Below, one piece after another: positions 25,007 through 33,872 of a stretch of 64,000 bases of DNA; within the stretch, counting starts at the first letter, position 1; each line of letters opens with the position of its first letter. The stretch lies in the NCBI GenBank assembly GCA_031261085.1, contig JAISKB010000026.1, positions 18,517-82,516 of the forward strand, in the 5' to 3' direction. The translations under genes and the position numbers were made by a program. Origin of the DNA: Christensenellaceae bacterium (lineage in GTDB: Bacteria > Bacillota > Clostridia > Christensenellales > CAG-138). Under the pieces are notes generated by a model. It was not told the origin of the DNA. It saw nothing but the letters and a program-made list of their open reading frames with translations, and did not search any database.

Positions 25007-26905
25007 ATGAAACGGAAACTATGCTGTATATTGCTGGCGTTACTGCTGCTGGCGCTGGCGCTGCCGGCGCAGGCCGCCGAGGAGCCGTATACCGTGCGCT
25101 TTGCCGATGCCAATTGGGATAGCGTAAAGTTCCACAACGCGCTGGCGGGGTATATTGCCGAAAGCGCGTTTGGGCTCGCGTGGGAAGAGGTGCCGGGCAG
25201 CACCGCCATATTGCACGAGGCCATACTCAAAGGCGATATGGATGTGCAGATGGAGGCTTGGACGGATAACATGGCCACCTACGCCGAGGATTTGGCCGCG
25301 GGGCGGTTTACCGAGCTGGGCGTCAATTTCGACGATAACATGCAGGGCCTATATGTGCCGCGCTATGTGATAGAGGGCGACCCGGAGCGGGGCATTGCGC
25401 CCATGGCGCCCGGGCTAAAAACGGTGGAGGATCTTAAAAAATACCCCGATGTGTTCCCCGATGCCGAATCGCCGGGCAAAGGGCGCATTTATGGCGCGAT
25501 ACCCGGCTGGGATATAGACAACGTCATGCATAAAAAATACGAATACTATGGCCTCGATGCCATGTATAACTATGTGCAGCCCGGCTCCGAGGCGGCGCTG
25601 GCCGCCGCGCTTAGCACGGCATACGAAAAGGGCGAGCCCATCGTGGGATATTATTGGGAGCCGACCTGGCTGATGGGGCTATATGACTTTGTGCTGCTGC
25701 AGGATGCGCCCTATACGCCCGAGGGCTTCCCCAAGGGTGAAACCGCCTGCCCGGCCGTGCGCGTGGTGGTGCAGGCGAGCAACGCGTTTGTGGCGGCGCA
25801 GCCGGCCTACGCGGCGTTTTTGGATAGATACCATACCTCCTCCCCCCTCACCAGCGAGGCGCTTTCCTACATACAGGATAGCGGCGCTAGCTATACCCAG
25901 GCGGCGGAGTGGTTTTTGCGGGAGCACGATGAACTGCTGGATACCTGGCTCACCGGCGAGGAGGCCGCGATGGTGCGGGCCGCGCTGGGCGGGGGGGAAC
26001 GCGCGGCGGCGCAATCCAACTTCCCGCTGGCGCTGCATATCGATACGGCCAAGTTCGACCGCAGCGTGAAGGATTATGCCCGTGGGCATGACAGCTTCTT
26101 TGGCGGTATAAAAACCGGGCTTATCGCGTTTGTGCGCGCATTCCAGTGGGCGCTGCAGCTGCTGCCGTGGTGGCTGCTGCTGGCGCTGGTGATGGTGGGC
26201 AGCTATTTTGCCACCCATAAACTAACCAAGGCGGTGTTCTATGGCGCGCTGCTGTTTTTAATCGGGCTGTTTGGCCTGTGGGATCTCATGATGGAAACGC
26301 TGTCGGTGGTGCTGGCGGCGGTGGTGATTGCGCTGGTGCTGGGCTTCCCCATAGGGGTGCTGCTATCGGCCAGCCGCCGCGCCAACCGCGTGATGCGGCC
26401 CGTGCTCGATACCATGCAAACCATGCCGGTGTTCGTATACCTAATACCGGCGGTGATGTTCTTTAGCATAGGCAAAGCGCCGGCGGTAATCGCCACGGTA
26501 ATCTATGCCGTGGTGCCGGTTATACGGCTGACGGCGCTGGGTATTTTACAGGTGGATGCCGAGGTGGTGGAGGCCAGCCGCGCGTTTGGCGCGACCCGGC
26601 TGCAAACCCTGATTAAGGTGCAAATACCCCAGGCGATGCCCACCATTATGACCGGCGTGAACCAAACGCTGATGATGGCCATGGCCATGGTGGTAACCTG
26701 CTCGATGATAGGCGCGAGCGGCTTAGGCATAGAGGTGCTGATAGGCGTGAACCGCAACGAAATAGGCCGCGGGCTGATTGCGGGCTGCGCGGTGGTAATT
26801 TTGGCGGTGCTGATGGACCGCCTGACGCAGGGCTTGGCCAAGCAAAAGCCCGAGCCAAAGAAGAAGGCTACAAATACCGACATCATAGCAGGGGAGGAAG
26901 CATAA
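25007..26905 (+). CDS. glycine betaine ABC transporter, substrate-binding/permease fusion
   Basis: 632-residue fusion. A signal peptide (MKRKLCCILLALLLL, cleavage near QAAEE) leads an OpuAC-type binding domain of about residues 28-340 with tryptophans expected for a quaternary-amine cage (ANWDS, MEAWTDNM, GYYWEPTWLMG). From about residue 365 come membrane helices and, at about 425-615, the BPD permease domain with EASRAFGATRLQTLIKVQIPQA, the ATPase-contact loop. The binding domain is N-terminal, the reverse of Lactococcus OpuABC. The ATG at 25007 has GGGGAGG upstream. Its stop shares a base with the ATP-binding gene's start. Confidence 0.9.
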   Translation: MKRKLCCILLALLLLALALPAQAAEEPYTVRFADANWDSVKFHNALAGYIAESAFGLAWEEVPGSTAILHEAILKGDMDVQMEAWTDNMATYAEDLAAGRFTELGVNFDDNMQGLYVPRYVIEGDPERGIAPMAPGLKTVEDLKKYPDVFPDAESPGKGRIYGAIPGWDIDNVMHKKYEYYGLDAMYNYVQPGSEAALAAALSTAYEKGEPIVGYYWEPTWLMGLYDFVLLQDAPYTPEGFPKGETACPAVRVVVQASNAFVAAQPAYAAFLDRYHTSSPLTSEALSYIQDSGASYTQAAEWFLREHDELLDTWLTGEEAAMVRAALGGGERAAAQSNFPLALHIDTAKFDRSVKDYARGHDSFFGGIKTGLIAFVRAFQWALQLLPWWLLLALVMVGSYFATHKLTKAVFYGALLFLIGLFGLWDLMMETLSVVLAAVVIALVLGFPIGVLLSASRRANRVMRPVLDTMQTMPVFVYLIPAVMFFSIGKAPAVIATVIYAVVPVIRLTALGILQVDAEVVEASRAFGATRLQTLIKVQIPQAMPTIMTGVNQTLMMAMAMVVTCSMIGASGLGIEVLIGVNRNEIGRGLIAGCAVVILAVLMDRLTQGLAKQKPEPKKKATNTDIIAGEEA

Positions 26906-28110
26906 TGGAAGCGAAACCGAAGAATGCCGCATTGCCCGCGGATGTCGTTTTGCGGGTAGAGGGCGTTAGCAAGCTGTATGGCGTAAACAGGGCGGCGGCG
27001 CAAAAGATGCTGGCGGCCGGCCTGGGCAAGGATGAAATATACGAAAAGACCGGCGTTACCGTGGCGCTCGACAATGTATCCTTCGATGTGATGCGCAACC
27101 ATATACTCGCGGTCATCGGGCTTTCGGGCAGCGGCAAAAGCACGCTGGTGCGCTGCTTCAACCTGCTGCTGCGGCCAACCTCCGGGCGTATCTTATTCGA
27201 GGGCAAGGATATTTCCGCCTTCTCAAAAAAGGAGCTGATCGCCTACCGGCGCGAAAAGATGACGATGGTGTTCCAATCCTTTGGGCTTATGAGCCACCGG
27301 GATGTGCTGGGCAACGTATCCTACGGGCTGGAGGTGCGGGGCGTGCCCAAGGCCCAGCGGGAGAAAAAGGCCATGGAGATGATAGAGATGGTGGGCTTAA
27401 ACGGCTGGGAAAAGCAGGGCATCACCACGCTTTCGGGCGGCATGAAGCAGCGGGTGGGCATTGCGCGGGCGCTTTGCAACGAGCCCGAGGTGCTGCTTAT
27501 GGATGAACCGTTTTCGGCGCTGGACCCGCTGGTGCGCAACGATATGCAGTTTGAATTGATGGATTTGCAGAAGAAGCTCAACAAAACCATACTGTTCATC
27601 ACGCACGATATCAACGAGGCGTTTAAGCTGGGCGATACCGTGGCCATCATGCGGGATGGCAGGGTGGAGCAAATCGACACGCCGGAAAACATGAGCCAGC
27701 ACCCGGCCAACGATTATGTGCGCACCTTTATCGACAGCGCGGATAAAACCCGCGTGCTCTCGGTAAAGCATGTGATGCTCAAGCCCGCGTGCATCGCCCG
27801 CACTACGGACTCCGTCATACACGCTATACGCGAGATGCAGGCCAACGGCGTATCCAGCATCTATGTGCTGGGCTCGCGGCTTAAGCTGAAGGGTATACTC
27901 ACCATCGACGACGCCATCCGCGCGCACAGGGAAGGGCTTACCATTACCGATGTGCTGCACAGCGATGTGCCCACCACGCATGAGGACACCCTGATAAGCG
28001 ACATACTGCCCGTTGCGGCGGAGACGCGGGTGCCTATCGCCGTGGTGGATGCCGAGGGCAGCTTGCGCGGCATCGTCACCAAGGCCTCGGTGCTTTCGAG
28101 CATGCTATAG
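26905..28110 (+). CDS. opuAA: glycine betaine/proline ABC transporter ATP-binding protein with CBS domains
   Basis: 401-residue ProV/OpuAA-type ATPase. Walker A GLSGSGKST is at residues 72-80, the signature is LSGGMKQRVGIARAL, Walker B is VLLMDEPFSALDPL, and the switch His is in FITHDINEAF. Residues about 275-400 form tandem CBS domains (KPACIARTTDSVIHAIREM, GILTIDDAIRAH, GSLRGIVTKASVL), which gate the transporter in response to ionic strength or nucleotides such as c-di-AMP. It overlaps the fusion permease by one base and completes the two-gene importer. Confidence 0.93.
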   Translation: MEAKPKNAALPADVVLRVEGVSKLYGVNRAAAQKMLAAGLGKDEIYEKTGVTVALDNVSFDVMRNHILAVIGLSGSGKSTLVRCFNLLLRPTSGRILFEGKDISAFSKKELIAYRREKMTMVFQSFGLMSHRDVLGNVSYGLEVRGVPKAQREKKAMEMIEMVGLNGWEKQGITTLSGGMKQRVGIARALCNEPEVLLMDEPFSALDPLVRNDMQFELMDLQKKLNKTILFITHDINEAFKLGDTVAIMRDGRVEQIDTPENMSQHPANDYVRTFIDSADKTRVLSVKHVMLKPACIARTTDSVIHAIREMQANGVSSIYVLGSRLKLKGILTIDDAIRAHREGLTITDVLHSDVPTTHEDTLISDILPVAAETRVPIAVVDAEGSLRGIVTKASVLSSML

Positions 28111-28151
28111 CATAGCTTCATAAAAAAGCGGCGTCAATAATAACCTGCAGC

Positions 28152-28187
28152 GCAAAGGCCCCCGTCCAATTAAGGCGGGGGCCTTGC
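28152..28187 (+). terminator. hairpin after betaine importer
   Basis: AAGGCCCCCG / CGGGGGCCTT, stem of 10-13 bp with a short loop, 42 bases after the stop. The T-run is poor. The remaining 165 bases to the next gene hold nothing I can identify. Confidence 0.6.
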
Positions 28188-28354
28188 TTAGGCAAAACTT
28201 GCAATCTGCCTTGCGCTCCTGCAGGCGAGCACAGTGGTGGTGCAAAGGCCGTGCGGGCATTTTTGCAAGTTAGGTTTCGGTCGTTACCGCCCAATCGCTC
28301 GGGCGGCGGGGGTGGGGAACGGCATAAGCCATCCCCCTATATTCAAAATATAGG

Positions 28355-29362
28355 TTACACGCGGGCCTTGCGAACGGCTGCCGCGGCGGCGATGACGGCG
28401 GCCATAATCATGGCGAAGCCGATTACGCTGGCGTTTTCACCGGTCTTGGGGATGGTTACAGAGGGCCCCGTGATGACGGGGTTGGAGTTGGCCGTCCAGG
28501 TGATGGAAGCCTTCGATTCGTAGGACCAGCCAAACGCCGCGCGGAGGTTCTTGTTGCTCATGTAGAACTTGCCATCCTTAATGAGCTGATATACGGTATC
28601 CACATTGCCGGCACCCAGCCAGCGGTACAGTTCCATAACATCCTGCGCGGTGGAACTATTGGTGACGCCAGTCACCTTGCCGTCGTTGTTGCGGGCGAAG
28701 GTTGCAATCAATGTGCTGTTCTTATAGAATTCCACAGTGTCGCTATACACGCGGATGATATAGTCGCCTTGGGAGATATCCACGGACGCAACGTTGCTAT
28801 CCGGGGGAAGCTGGCTCTCGCTAACAACCTTGGCGGTCACCTTCGCCGATTCGGTATCCAGGCAGCGGAGCGCGAATACCGGGCTGTTGTTATAGAAAAA
28901 GGTGTTGCTGATGCTGCCCAATTGCGAAGCCGTCGCAAGGAAAGGTGAAAGAACAGGATCGCCATTGTTGTATTTTGCGCCGGGCACAAAGTAGTAGGTG
29001 CCATCCGCAAGGCCGGTCAGCGGCAGGTTCGTGTTGAAGCCCTGCAAAGCGTTGAGGCCGATACCATCCGCCGTCACCTTCAGATACGCGTTCTTTTCGG
29101 AATCATTGCTGGGGTCATTGATAACCACCTTGATGGCGAAGTACACGTCCGCGCCGTTCACGGCGTTGGCGTTCGGGTCTTCTACCGCAGAGGAGGAGCC
29201 CATGGCGCCGGTTTTGCGGGCATACTTGGTAACGGATACCTTGTAGCCGAAGTTTTGGTCATCGGTCTTAGGGGGTGCGCTGCCCCAGTCGAAAGCCGAA
29301 GCCACGGAGGCAAGGCTTAGAGTCATAACGATCGCGAGCGCGATTGCAAACAGTTTTTTCAT
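28355..29362 (-). CDS. secreted surface protein with IPKTG sortase-type anchor
   Basis: 335-residue exported protein. The signal peptide MKKLFAIALAIVMTLSL is cut near ASAF, and the body is rich in Asn, Ser, Thr and Asp with no domain I recognise. The C-terminus has IPKTGEN followed by a hydrophobic helix and an RKAR tail, the classic wall-sorting layout with IPKTG in place of LPxTG. It stands alone with a strong promoter, so it may be an abundant wall protein. Another protein at the right end of the window ends in IPRTG and probably uses the same sortase, which is not encoded here. Confidence 0.8.
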   Translation of the reverse strand: MKKLFAIALAIVMTLSLASVASAFDWGSAPPKTDDQNFGYKVSVTKYARKTGAMGSSSAVEDPNANAVNGADVYFAIKVVINDPSNDSEKNAYLKVTADGIGLNALQGFNTNLPLTGLADGTYYFVPGAKYNNGDPVLSPFLATASQLGSISNTFFYNNSPVFALRCLDTESAKVTAKVVSESQLPPDSNVASVDISQGDYIIRVYSDTVEFYKNSTLIATFARNNDGKVTGVTNSSTAQDVMELYRWLGAGNVDTVYQLIKDGKFYMSNKNLRAAFGWSYESKASITWTANSNPVITGPSVTIPKTGENASVIGFAMIMAAVIAAAAAVRKARV

Positions 29363-29433
29363 TGTTGTATTTTCCCTTTCGTTTTTTTACCCAAATGGGC
29401 GATTGCCAGCGCACGGCTGCTTTGCACAGGCCT

Positions 29434-29462
29434 ATAATATTACTTTTTCGTAATAATGTCAA
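29434..29462 (-). promoter_or_regulatory. strong promoter of IPKTG surface protein, with internal palindrome
   Basis: Minus strand TTGACA (29457-29462), 17-bp spacer, TATTAT (29434-29439). The spacer contains ATTAC-TTTTTC-GTAAT (29438-29453), an inverted repeat that could be a repressor site. Confidence 0.7.
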
Positions 29463-29770
29463 GTAACTTCTTAAATTGTTGTAATATGTTCGTAACTATG
29501 AAAAATAGATGAAAATGCTTTTCTTGGTCATATTTGCTTATTTACTTAGTCTATATTAATTTTATTCCAAAATTAGCTATTTTTTAGTCATTTATATTAA
29601 ATATGATTTTTTTATGATCGATTTGGCGTGAAAGTAAAACAATTTTTCCTCCCTGCGAGGGAGCTTTGGGACGGCGCCGGTTGCCCTAAATAACAAGGAT
29701 TTTCAATGCGCTTACCACCCCCACTGGTAAGGCGGGGGGTAGGGGGTGGGGCGAAACAAAGCTACAGCTT
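29463..29770. other. gene-free gap with AT-rich and repeat-derived parts
   Basis: The 520 bases between the surface protein and the ABC operon hold no supported gene. The left part (29463-29640) is strikingly AT-rich. The right part has CTCCCTGCGAGGGAGC and GGGACGGCGCC, fragments like the end module of the 10.2 and 12.3 kb repeats, and at 29710-29755 a GGGGGGTAGGGGGTGGGG stretch like the first module in reverse. Confidence 0.5.
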
Positions 29771-29882
29771 CGCATTCACAGAATATTCATGGGTTGTTTC
29801 CTTGCCTTTTATCGTATAGGCAGGTAAACTTTAAAAGGAGCGCCCCGGCGGCAAACGAGCCGGTTTGGCGCGGGAGGATAGG

Positions 29883-30593
29883 ATGGAGCAAAAGCCCATT
29901 ATCGATATACGCGATGTAATTAAAACATACCGCGTGGGCAGTGTGGATGTGCAGGCCCTGCGCGGGGTGGATTTGGTTATAATGCCCGGGGAGCTGTGCT
30001 GCATCATAGGCCGGTCGGGCAGCGGCAAAAGCACCCTGCTCAATATGCTCGCCGGGCTGGAACCCGCGACGAGCGGCCAAATCATCATCAACAACCAGCA
30101 CCTGGAACGCATGACGGAGAGCGAGCTGATCGTATTCCGCCAAAAGAACGTGGGGTTCATATTCCAATCGTTTAACCTTATGCCCTACTATACCGCGCTG
30201 GAGAACGTGGCGTTCCCGCTCAGCTTTCGCGGGGTGCCCAACGCCCAGCGGCTAAAGCGGGCCAAGGAAGCGCTGCGGGTTATGGGGCTTTCCGATCATA
30301 TGCGGCACAAGCCCTCCCAAATGAGCGGCGGGCAGCAGCAGCGCGTGGGCATTGCGCGGGCGCTGGTGACGGACCCGGAGATTATATTTGCCGATGAACC
30401 CACCGGCAATTTGGATTCCAACACCAGCGATGAGGTGATGCACGCCATCTGCGACACGATGCGCGCCAACGGGAAAACGCTTATCATGGTCACGCACGAC
30501 CCAAATATGGCGGCCTTTGCCGATAAGGTGATAAACCTGCTGGATGGCCGGATTACCGATATACAGTGCAATGCACGAGCAAAAATAGGTTGA
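29883..30593 (+). CDS. ABC transporter ATP-binding protein, MacB/LolD family
   Basis: 236-residue ATPase of the MacB/LolD (type VII) group. Walker A GRSGSGKSTLLNML starts near residue 43, the signature is MSGGQQQRVGIARAL, Walker B is IIFADEPTGNLDS with the ADEPTGNLD form typical of this group, and the switch His is in MVTHDPNMA. The ATG at 29883 has GGAGG 6 bases upstream. It is first in a three-gene operon with a CARDB-like extracytoplasmic protein and an FtsX/MacB permease. Confidence 0.93.
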   Translation: MEQKPIIDIRDVIKTYRVGSVDVQALRGVDLVIMPGELCCIIGRSGSGKSTLLNMLAGLEPATSGQIIINNQHLERMTESELIVFRQKNVGFIFQSFNLMPYYTALENVAFPLSFRGVPNAQRLKRAKEALRVMGLSDHMRHKPSQMSGGQQQRVGIARALVTDPEIIFADEPTGNLDSNTSDEVMHAICDTMRANGKTLIMVTHDPNMAAFADKVINLLDGRITDIQCNARAKIG

Positions 30594-30609
30594 GGAAGTA
30601 AAGGGATTT

Positions 30610-32373
30610 ATGAGTAAGAGAATCAATAGAGCGCTGGCGCTTTTTTTGGCGGCGGGATGTATGCTTAGCCTGGCGGGCACGGCCTTTGCGGTAGATATTA
30701 CCGTTACCGCCAGCAACGCTAAATTTGCCGAAGCAAACGGCAAAGTAGCGATGCAGATATATGCAAAAAATGACACGGCAGCATCAATCACACTAATATC
30801 CGTTGTGCCGGAAACGAATAGTGCGCTTTCGCAAGTGGATATTACCGGCCTTGTTGAAATACTGCCGGGTGACGGTAAATGGGTTCCTATGACGGGCACG
30901 GTTAAAGGGGATAAAGCCAAAGGCAATTATGGCCCGGGGGGCAACGAGGTGCTTACGCTATATTTTAGCGATGGCTCTTCGCAGCTGCTGACGGAAACCT
31001 GCAGTGACTACACCATCCGCAAAACCAGCGACGTGACCCTGCCCGAAGGGCAGCAGCCAACCCTCCCCGAACCCACCCCCGATCCGGAGGCAAAGCTGCG
31101 CATCAGCCCGGTGGATAAAAGCGGCCAAGACGTGGCCGCGCCCGCGGGGGATTACGGCGAAAAGCTGCTGGTGCGGGTGCCGCTGGTGTGCCAAAGCAGC
31201 GGCGTATACGATGTAAAAATCGCGCCGGTGCTATCTACCGATATAGAAAAATTCCCATTCGATATAACCAATGTCGATTATTTGCTGCGCTACCCCAATT
31301 CCATGGCGCCGGGGGAGGTGGTGGAGTTCCAATACGCGCTCACGCTCAGCAAAAAAGCCACCACCGGCGTAAAGCAGGTGGACTTTAACCTGACCTACCG
31401 CAACCGCTCTACCGACGCGCTGGAAACGGCCGTGGTGAGCATATTCGTGAACGTGAAGAAGGGGCTTGCGCCCGCCACGCCGGGCGAGAGTAGCGGCTCC
31501 ACGCCCAAGCTGATCGTCGAGAGCTACACCATCGACCCGGAAAAGATATATGCCGGCGAAACGTTTGACGTGACGATTACCATCAAAAACACCTCGGCGC
31601 AGGAGGCGGTGAAGAACATTCAGATACGCGCCAAGGATATGGCCGAAACCGCGACGCTGGTGCCGGGCACAGGCGGCAGCAATACCATATACATCTCTAA
31701 AATAGGCAAGGGCGAGAGCAAGAAAGAAACCATTTCCTTCCAAACCGCGCCGGACGCGGTGGCCAAGGCCTATACCCTGGGGCTGGACTTTGGCTATGAG
31801 GGGGACAGCAACAACACGCCGTATACCGCCAACGAAAGCATATCCGTGCGCATACTGCAGGAGATACGCTTAAAAACCGACGCCCCCGTGTTTTATGATG
31901 AAGCGTGGGTGGGGCAATCCTGCGCCGTATCCGCCAAGATGTATAACATGGGCAAGGCCAGCGTATACAACTGCATGGTGAATGTGGAGGGCGAAGGCCT
32001 CGCTTTGGAGGAGAGCTACTTTGGCGGCAACCTTAGCGCGGGCGGCACCCTATCGGCGGATATCGGCATCATTCCCTCGGTAGGCGGGGAAATAGCGGGC
32101 GCGCTGGTCATCACCTATGAAGATGTGTATGGCGAGGCCGGGGAGGAACGCCTGCCCTTCACCCTGTTTGTAAACGAGGAGATGCCCATGGACCCCAGCC
32201 TGGAAGGCGAGGGTATGGGGGATATCAAGAACGAGATTGTGGGTGGAACCCCCGCCCCGGCCGGCATGCCTTGGTGGGGCTGGGCGCTCGCCGCGCTGGG
32301 CACCGGCGGCGCGGGCACCGGCGGCTTTATGCTTTGGCGCAAAAAGCGCGCGCGGGCTTTGGAGGAACTATGA
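30610..32373 (+). CDS. extracytoplasmic CARDB/NEW3-like protein of ABC operon
   Basis: 587-residue protein with a signal peptide (ALALFLAAGCMLSLAGTAFA), several immunoglobulin-like modules of the CARDB/NEW3 (COG1361-like) type, seen in ESYTIDPEKIYAGETFDVTI and the ITNVDYLLRYPNSMAPGEVV segment, and a C-terminal membrane helix (WWGWALAALGTGGAGTGGF) followed by WRKKRAR. It should sit outside the membrane, anchored at its C-terminus. It lies between the ATPase and permease and overlaps the latter by 4 bases, so it takes the place of the MacA-like adaptor. A plausible role is force transduction or substrate capture at the cell surface. Confidence 0.82.
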   Translation: MSKRINRALALFLAAGCMLSLAGTAFAVDITVTASNAKFAEANGKVAMQIYAKNDTAASITLISVVPETNSALSQVDITGLVEILPGDGKWVPMTGTVKGDKAKGNYGPGGNEVLTLYFSDGSSQLLTETCSDYTIRKTSDVTLPEGQQPTLPEPTPDPEAKLRISPVDKSGQDVAAPAGDYGEKLLVRVPLVCQSSGVYDVKIAPVLSTDIEKFPFDITNVDYLLRYPNSMAPGEVVEFQYALTLSKKATTGVKQVDFNLTYRNRSTDALETAVVSIFVNVKKGLAPATPGESSGSTPKLIVESYTIDPEKIYAGETFDVTITIKNTSAQEAVKNIQIRAKDMAETATLVPGTGGSNTIYISKIGKGESKKETISFQTAPDAVAKAYTLGLDFGYEGDSNNTPYTANESISVRILQEIRLKTDAPVFYDEAWVGQSCAVSAKMYNMGKASVYNCMVNVEGEGLALEESYFGGNLSAGGTLSADIGIIPSVGGEIAGALVITYEDVYGEAGEERLPFTLFVNEEMPMDPSLEGEGMGDIKNEIVGGTPAPAGMPWWGWALAALGTGGAGTGGFMLWRKKRARALEEL

Positions 32374-33686
32374 AAGCAGGCGATTTGCTACGCATCGCGC
32401 TTTTAAATTTGTGGCGCCGCAAGCTGCGGGCATTTCTTACCGTGCTGGGCATGGTCATCGGCACCTCCTCCATCGTGGTGATGGTGAGCTTGGGCATAGG
32501 CATACGGCAGGCCACGGTCGAAAGCTACGCGAGCTATGGCAGCCTCACCAACATCTCCGTCAATTCCTGGCGGTGGGTGGATAACGGCGACGGTTCCGGC
32601 ACCAGCACCGAAAAAAAGCTGAATAAAAAGAGCGTGGAGGCGTTTAAAAAAATCCCGGGCGTAAAGGTGGTAATGCCTGTCATCACGACATGGGGCATGC
32701 TCAAAAGCGGCAAATATGTGAGCGATGCCAGCATAATGGGGATAGACGCGGCCTTGGCCGAGGAATTTGGCATTGAGCTGGGGGAGGGGCGCTACCCCGG
32801 CTATAAGCGGGGCAGCAGCAACTATGAAATCGCGCTCAGCCAGGATACGCTCAACTGGTTTAGAGACCCGAAGACCGGCAAGGAAGCGCGGGATAAGGAC
32901 GGCAACCCCAAGGTGACGTTAGGCTCCCGCTTTCAGCTCACCTTCGATTATAACAGCATATACAACAACCAGCCGGCGCGCGTAAACGAGGGGTTCCCCA
33001 CAGATGATGAGCCGCCACAGGGGCAGCTGTACCGCGTGTCGGCCGTGGGGATGACAGAGCCCAATACCGGCGACTTTTCGTGGTATTGCCTGATGGATAT
33101 AGATGCGCTAAAAAAGCTGGCCGCCGAAAACAAAGCGTTTGTAAGCCTGGATACCGACAATTACCAAAGCGTGATTGTAAAGTGCGAAAACACCGATGTG
33201 GTGGCGCAGGTGAAGGCCGCCATCGACGAGATGGGGTTTGGCACCAACAGCCTGCAGGATATGCTGGAGCAGGCGGAAAAGCAGCTGCAGCAAATACAGC
33301 TGCTGCTGGGCGCCATCGGCGGCGTATCGCTGCTGGTTGCGGCCATAGGCATCATGAACACGATGATGATGAGCATCTACGAGCGTACCCGCGAAATCGG
33401 CATCATCAAGGTGCTGGGCTGCCGCATGCATAATATCGCCGGGCTGTTTTTGTGCGAGGCCGCGTATATCGGCCTGTTTGGCGGCGCGCTGGGCATACTC
33501 GTGAGCTATGGCCTATCGCTTGTGATAAACCTGTTTATTGGCAGCAGCGGCTTTAAAAGCGTGATACCGCCATATTTGGTGTTGGGCGCGCTGGCATTCT
33601 CCGTTATGGTGGCGCTGTTTTCGGGGTTATACCCCGCGCTGCGCGCCATGCGGCTCAGCCCGCTCACGGCCATCCGCAGCGAATAA
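32370..33686 (+). CDS. ABC transporter permease, MacB/FtsX family
   Basis: 438-residue permease. One N-terminal helix (RAFLTVLGMVIGTSSIVVMVSL) is followed by an extracytoplasmic MacB_PCD-like domain of about 270 residues and a C-terminal FtsX domain with three helices (GAIGGVSLLVAAIGIMNTMM, the cytoplasmic RTREIGIIKVLGC loop, and PALRAMRLSPLTAIRSE). The ATG at 32370 follows GGAGG and overlaps the previous stop. With the ATPase it forms a mechanotransmission-type exporter; the cargo is unknown. Confidence 0.92.
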   Translation: MKAGDLLRIALLNLWRRKLRAFLTVLGMVIGTSSIVVMVSLGIGIRQATVESYASYGSLTNISVNSWRWVDNGDGSGTSTEKKLNKKSVEAFKKIPGVKVVMPVITTWGMLKSGKYVSDASIMGIDAALAEEFGIELGEGRYPGYKRGSSNYEIALSQDTLNWFRDPKTGKEARDKDGNPKVTLGSRFQLTFDYNSIYNNQPARVNEGFPTDDEPPQGQLYRVSAVGMTEPNTGDFSWYCLMDIDALKKLAAENKAFVSLDTDNYQSVIVKCENTDVVAQVKAAIDEMGFGTNSLQDMLEQAEKQLQQIQLLLGAIGGVSLLVAAIGIMNTMMMSIYERTREIGIIKVLGCRMHNIAGLFLCEAAYIGLFGGALGILVSYGLSLVINLFIGSSGFKSVIPPYLVLGALAFSVMVALFSGLYPALRAMRLSPLTAIRSE

Positions 33687-33712
33687 GGGGTGGGGATTGC
33701 CTCACCCTATTG

Positions 33713-33741
33713 TCCCTTCTTTAATTAGGAGGGGATTTTTT
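33713..33741 (+). terminator. terminator of MacB-like operon
   Basis: CCCTTCT / AGGAGGGG arms around TTAATT, followed by ATTTTTT, 27 bases after the permease stop. Confidence 0.65.
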
Positions 33742-33763
33742 ATGCTTATCCTATAGAATACCT

Positions 33764-33792
33764 TTGACAGGTAAAACAGCAGATGATATATT
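33764..33792 (+). promoter_or_regulatory. promoter of aminotransferase gene
   Basis: TTGACA (33764-33769), 17-bp spacer, TATATT (33787-33792). It lies about 80 bases upstream of the start codon. Confidence 0.75.
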
Positions 33793-33872
33793 ATATTAGA
33801 TTTATGCATTATATTTGGGCGTCTCGCCAAGGGGGCGCGCATATGTTTGATAATATTAGGAGGTAGTTTACC

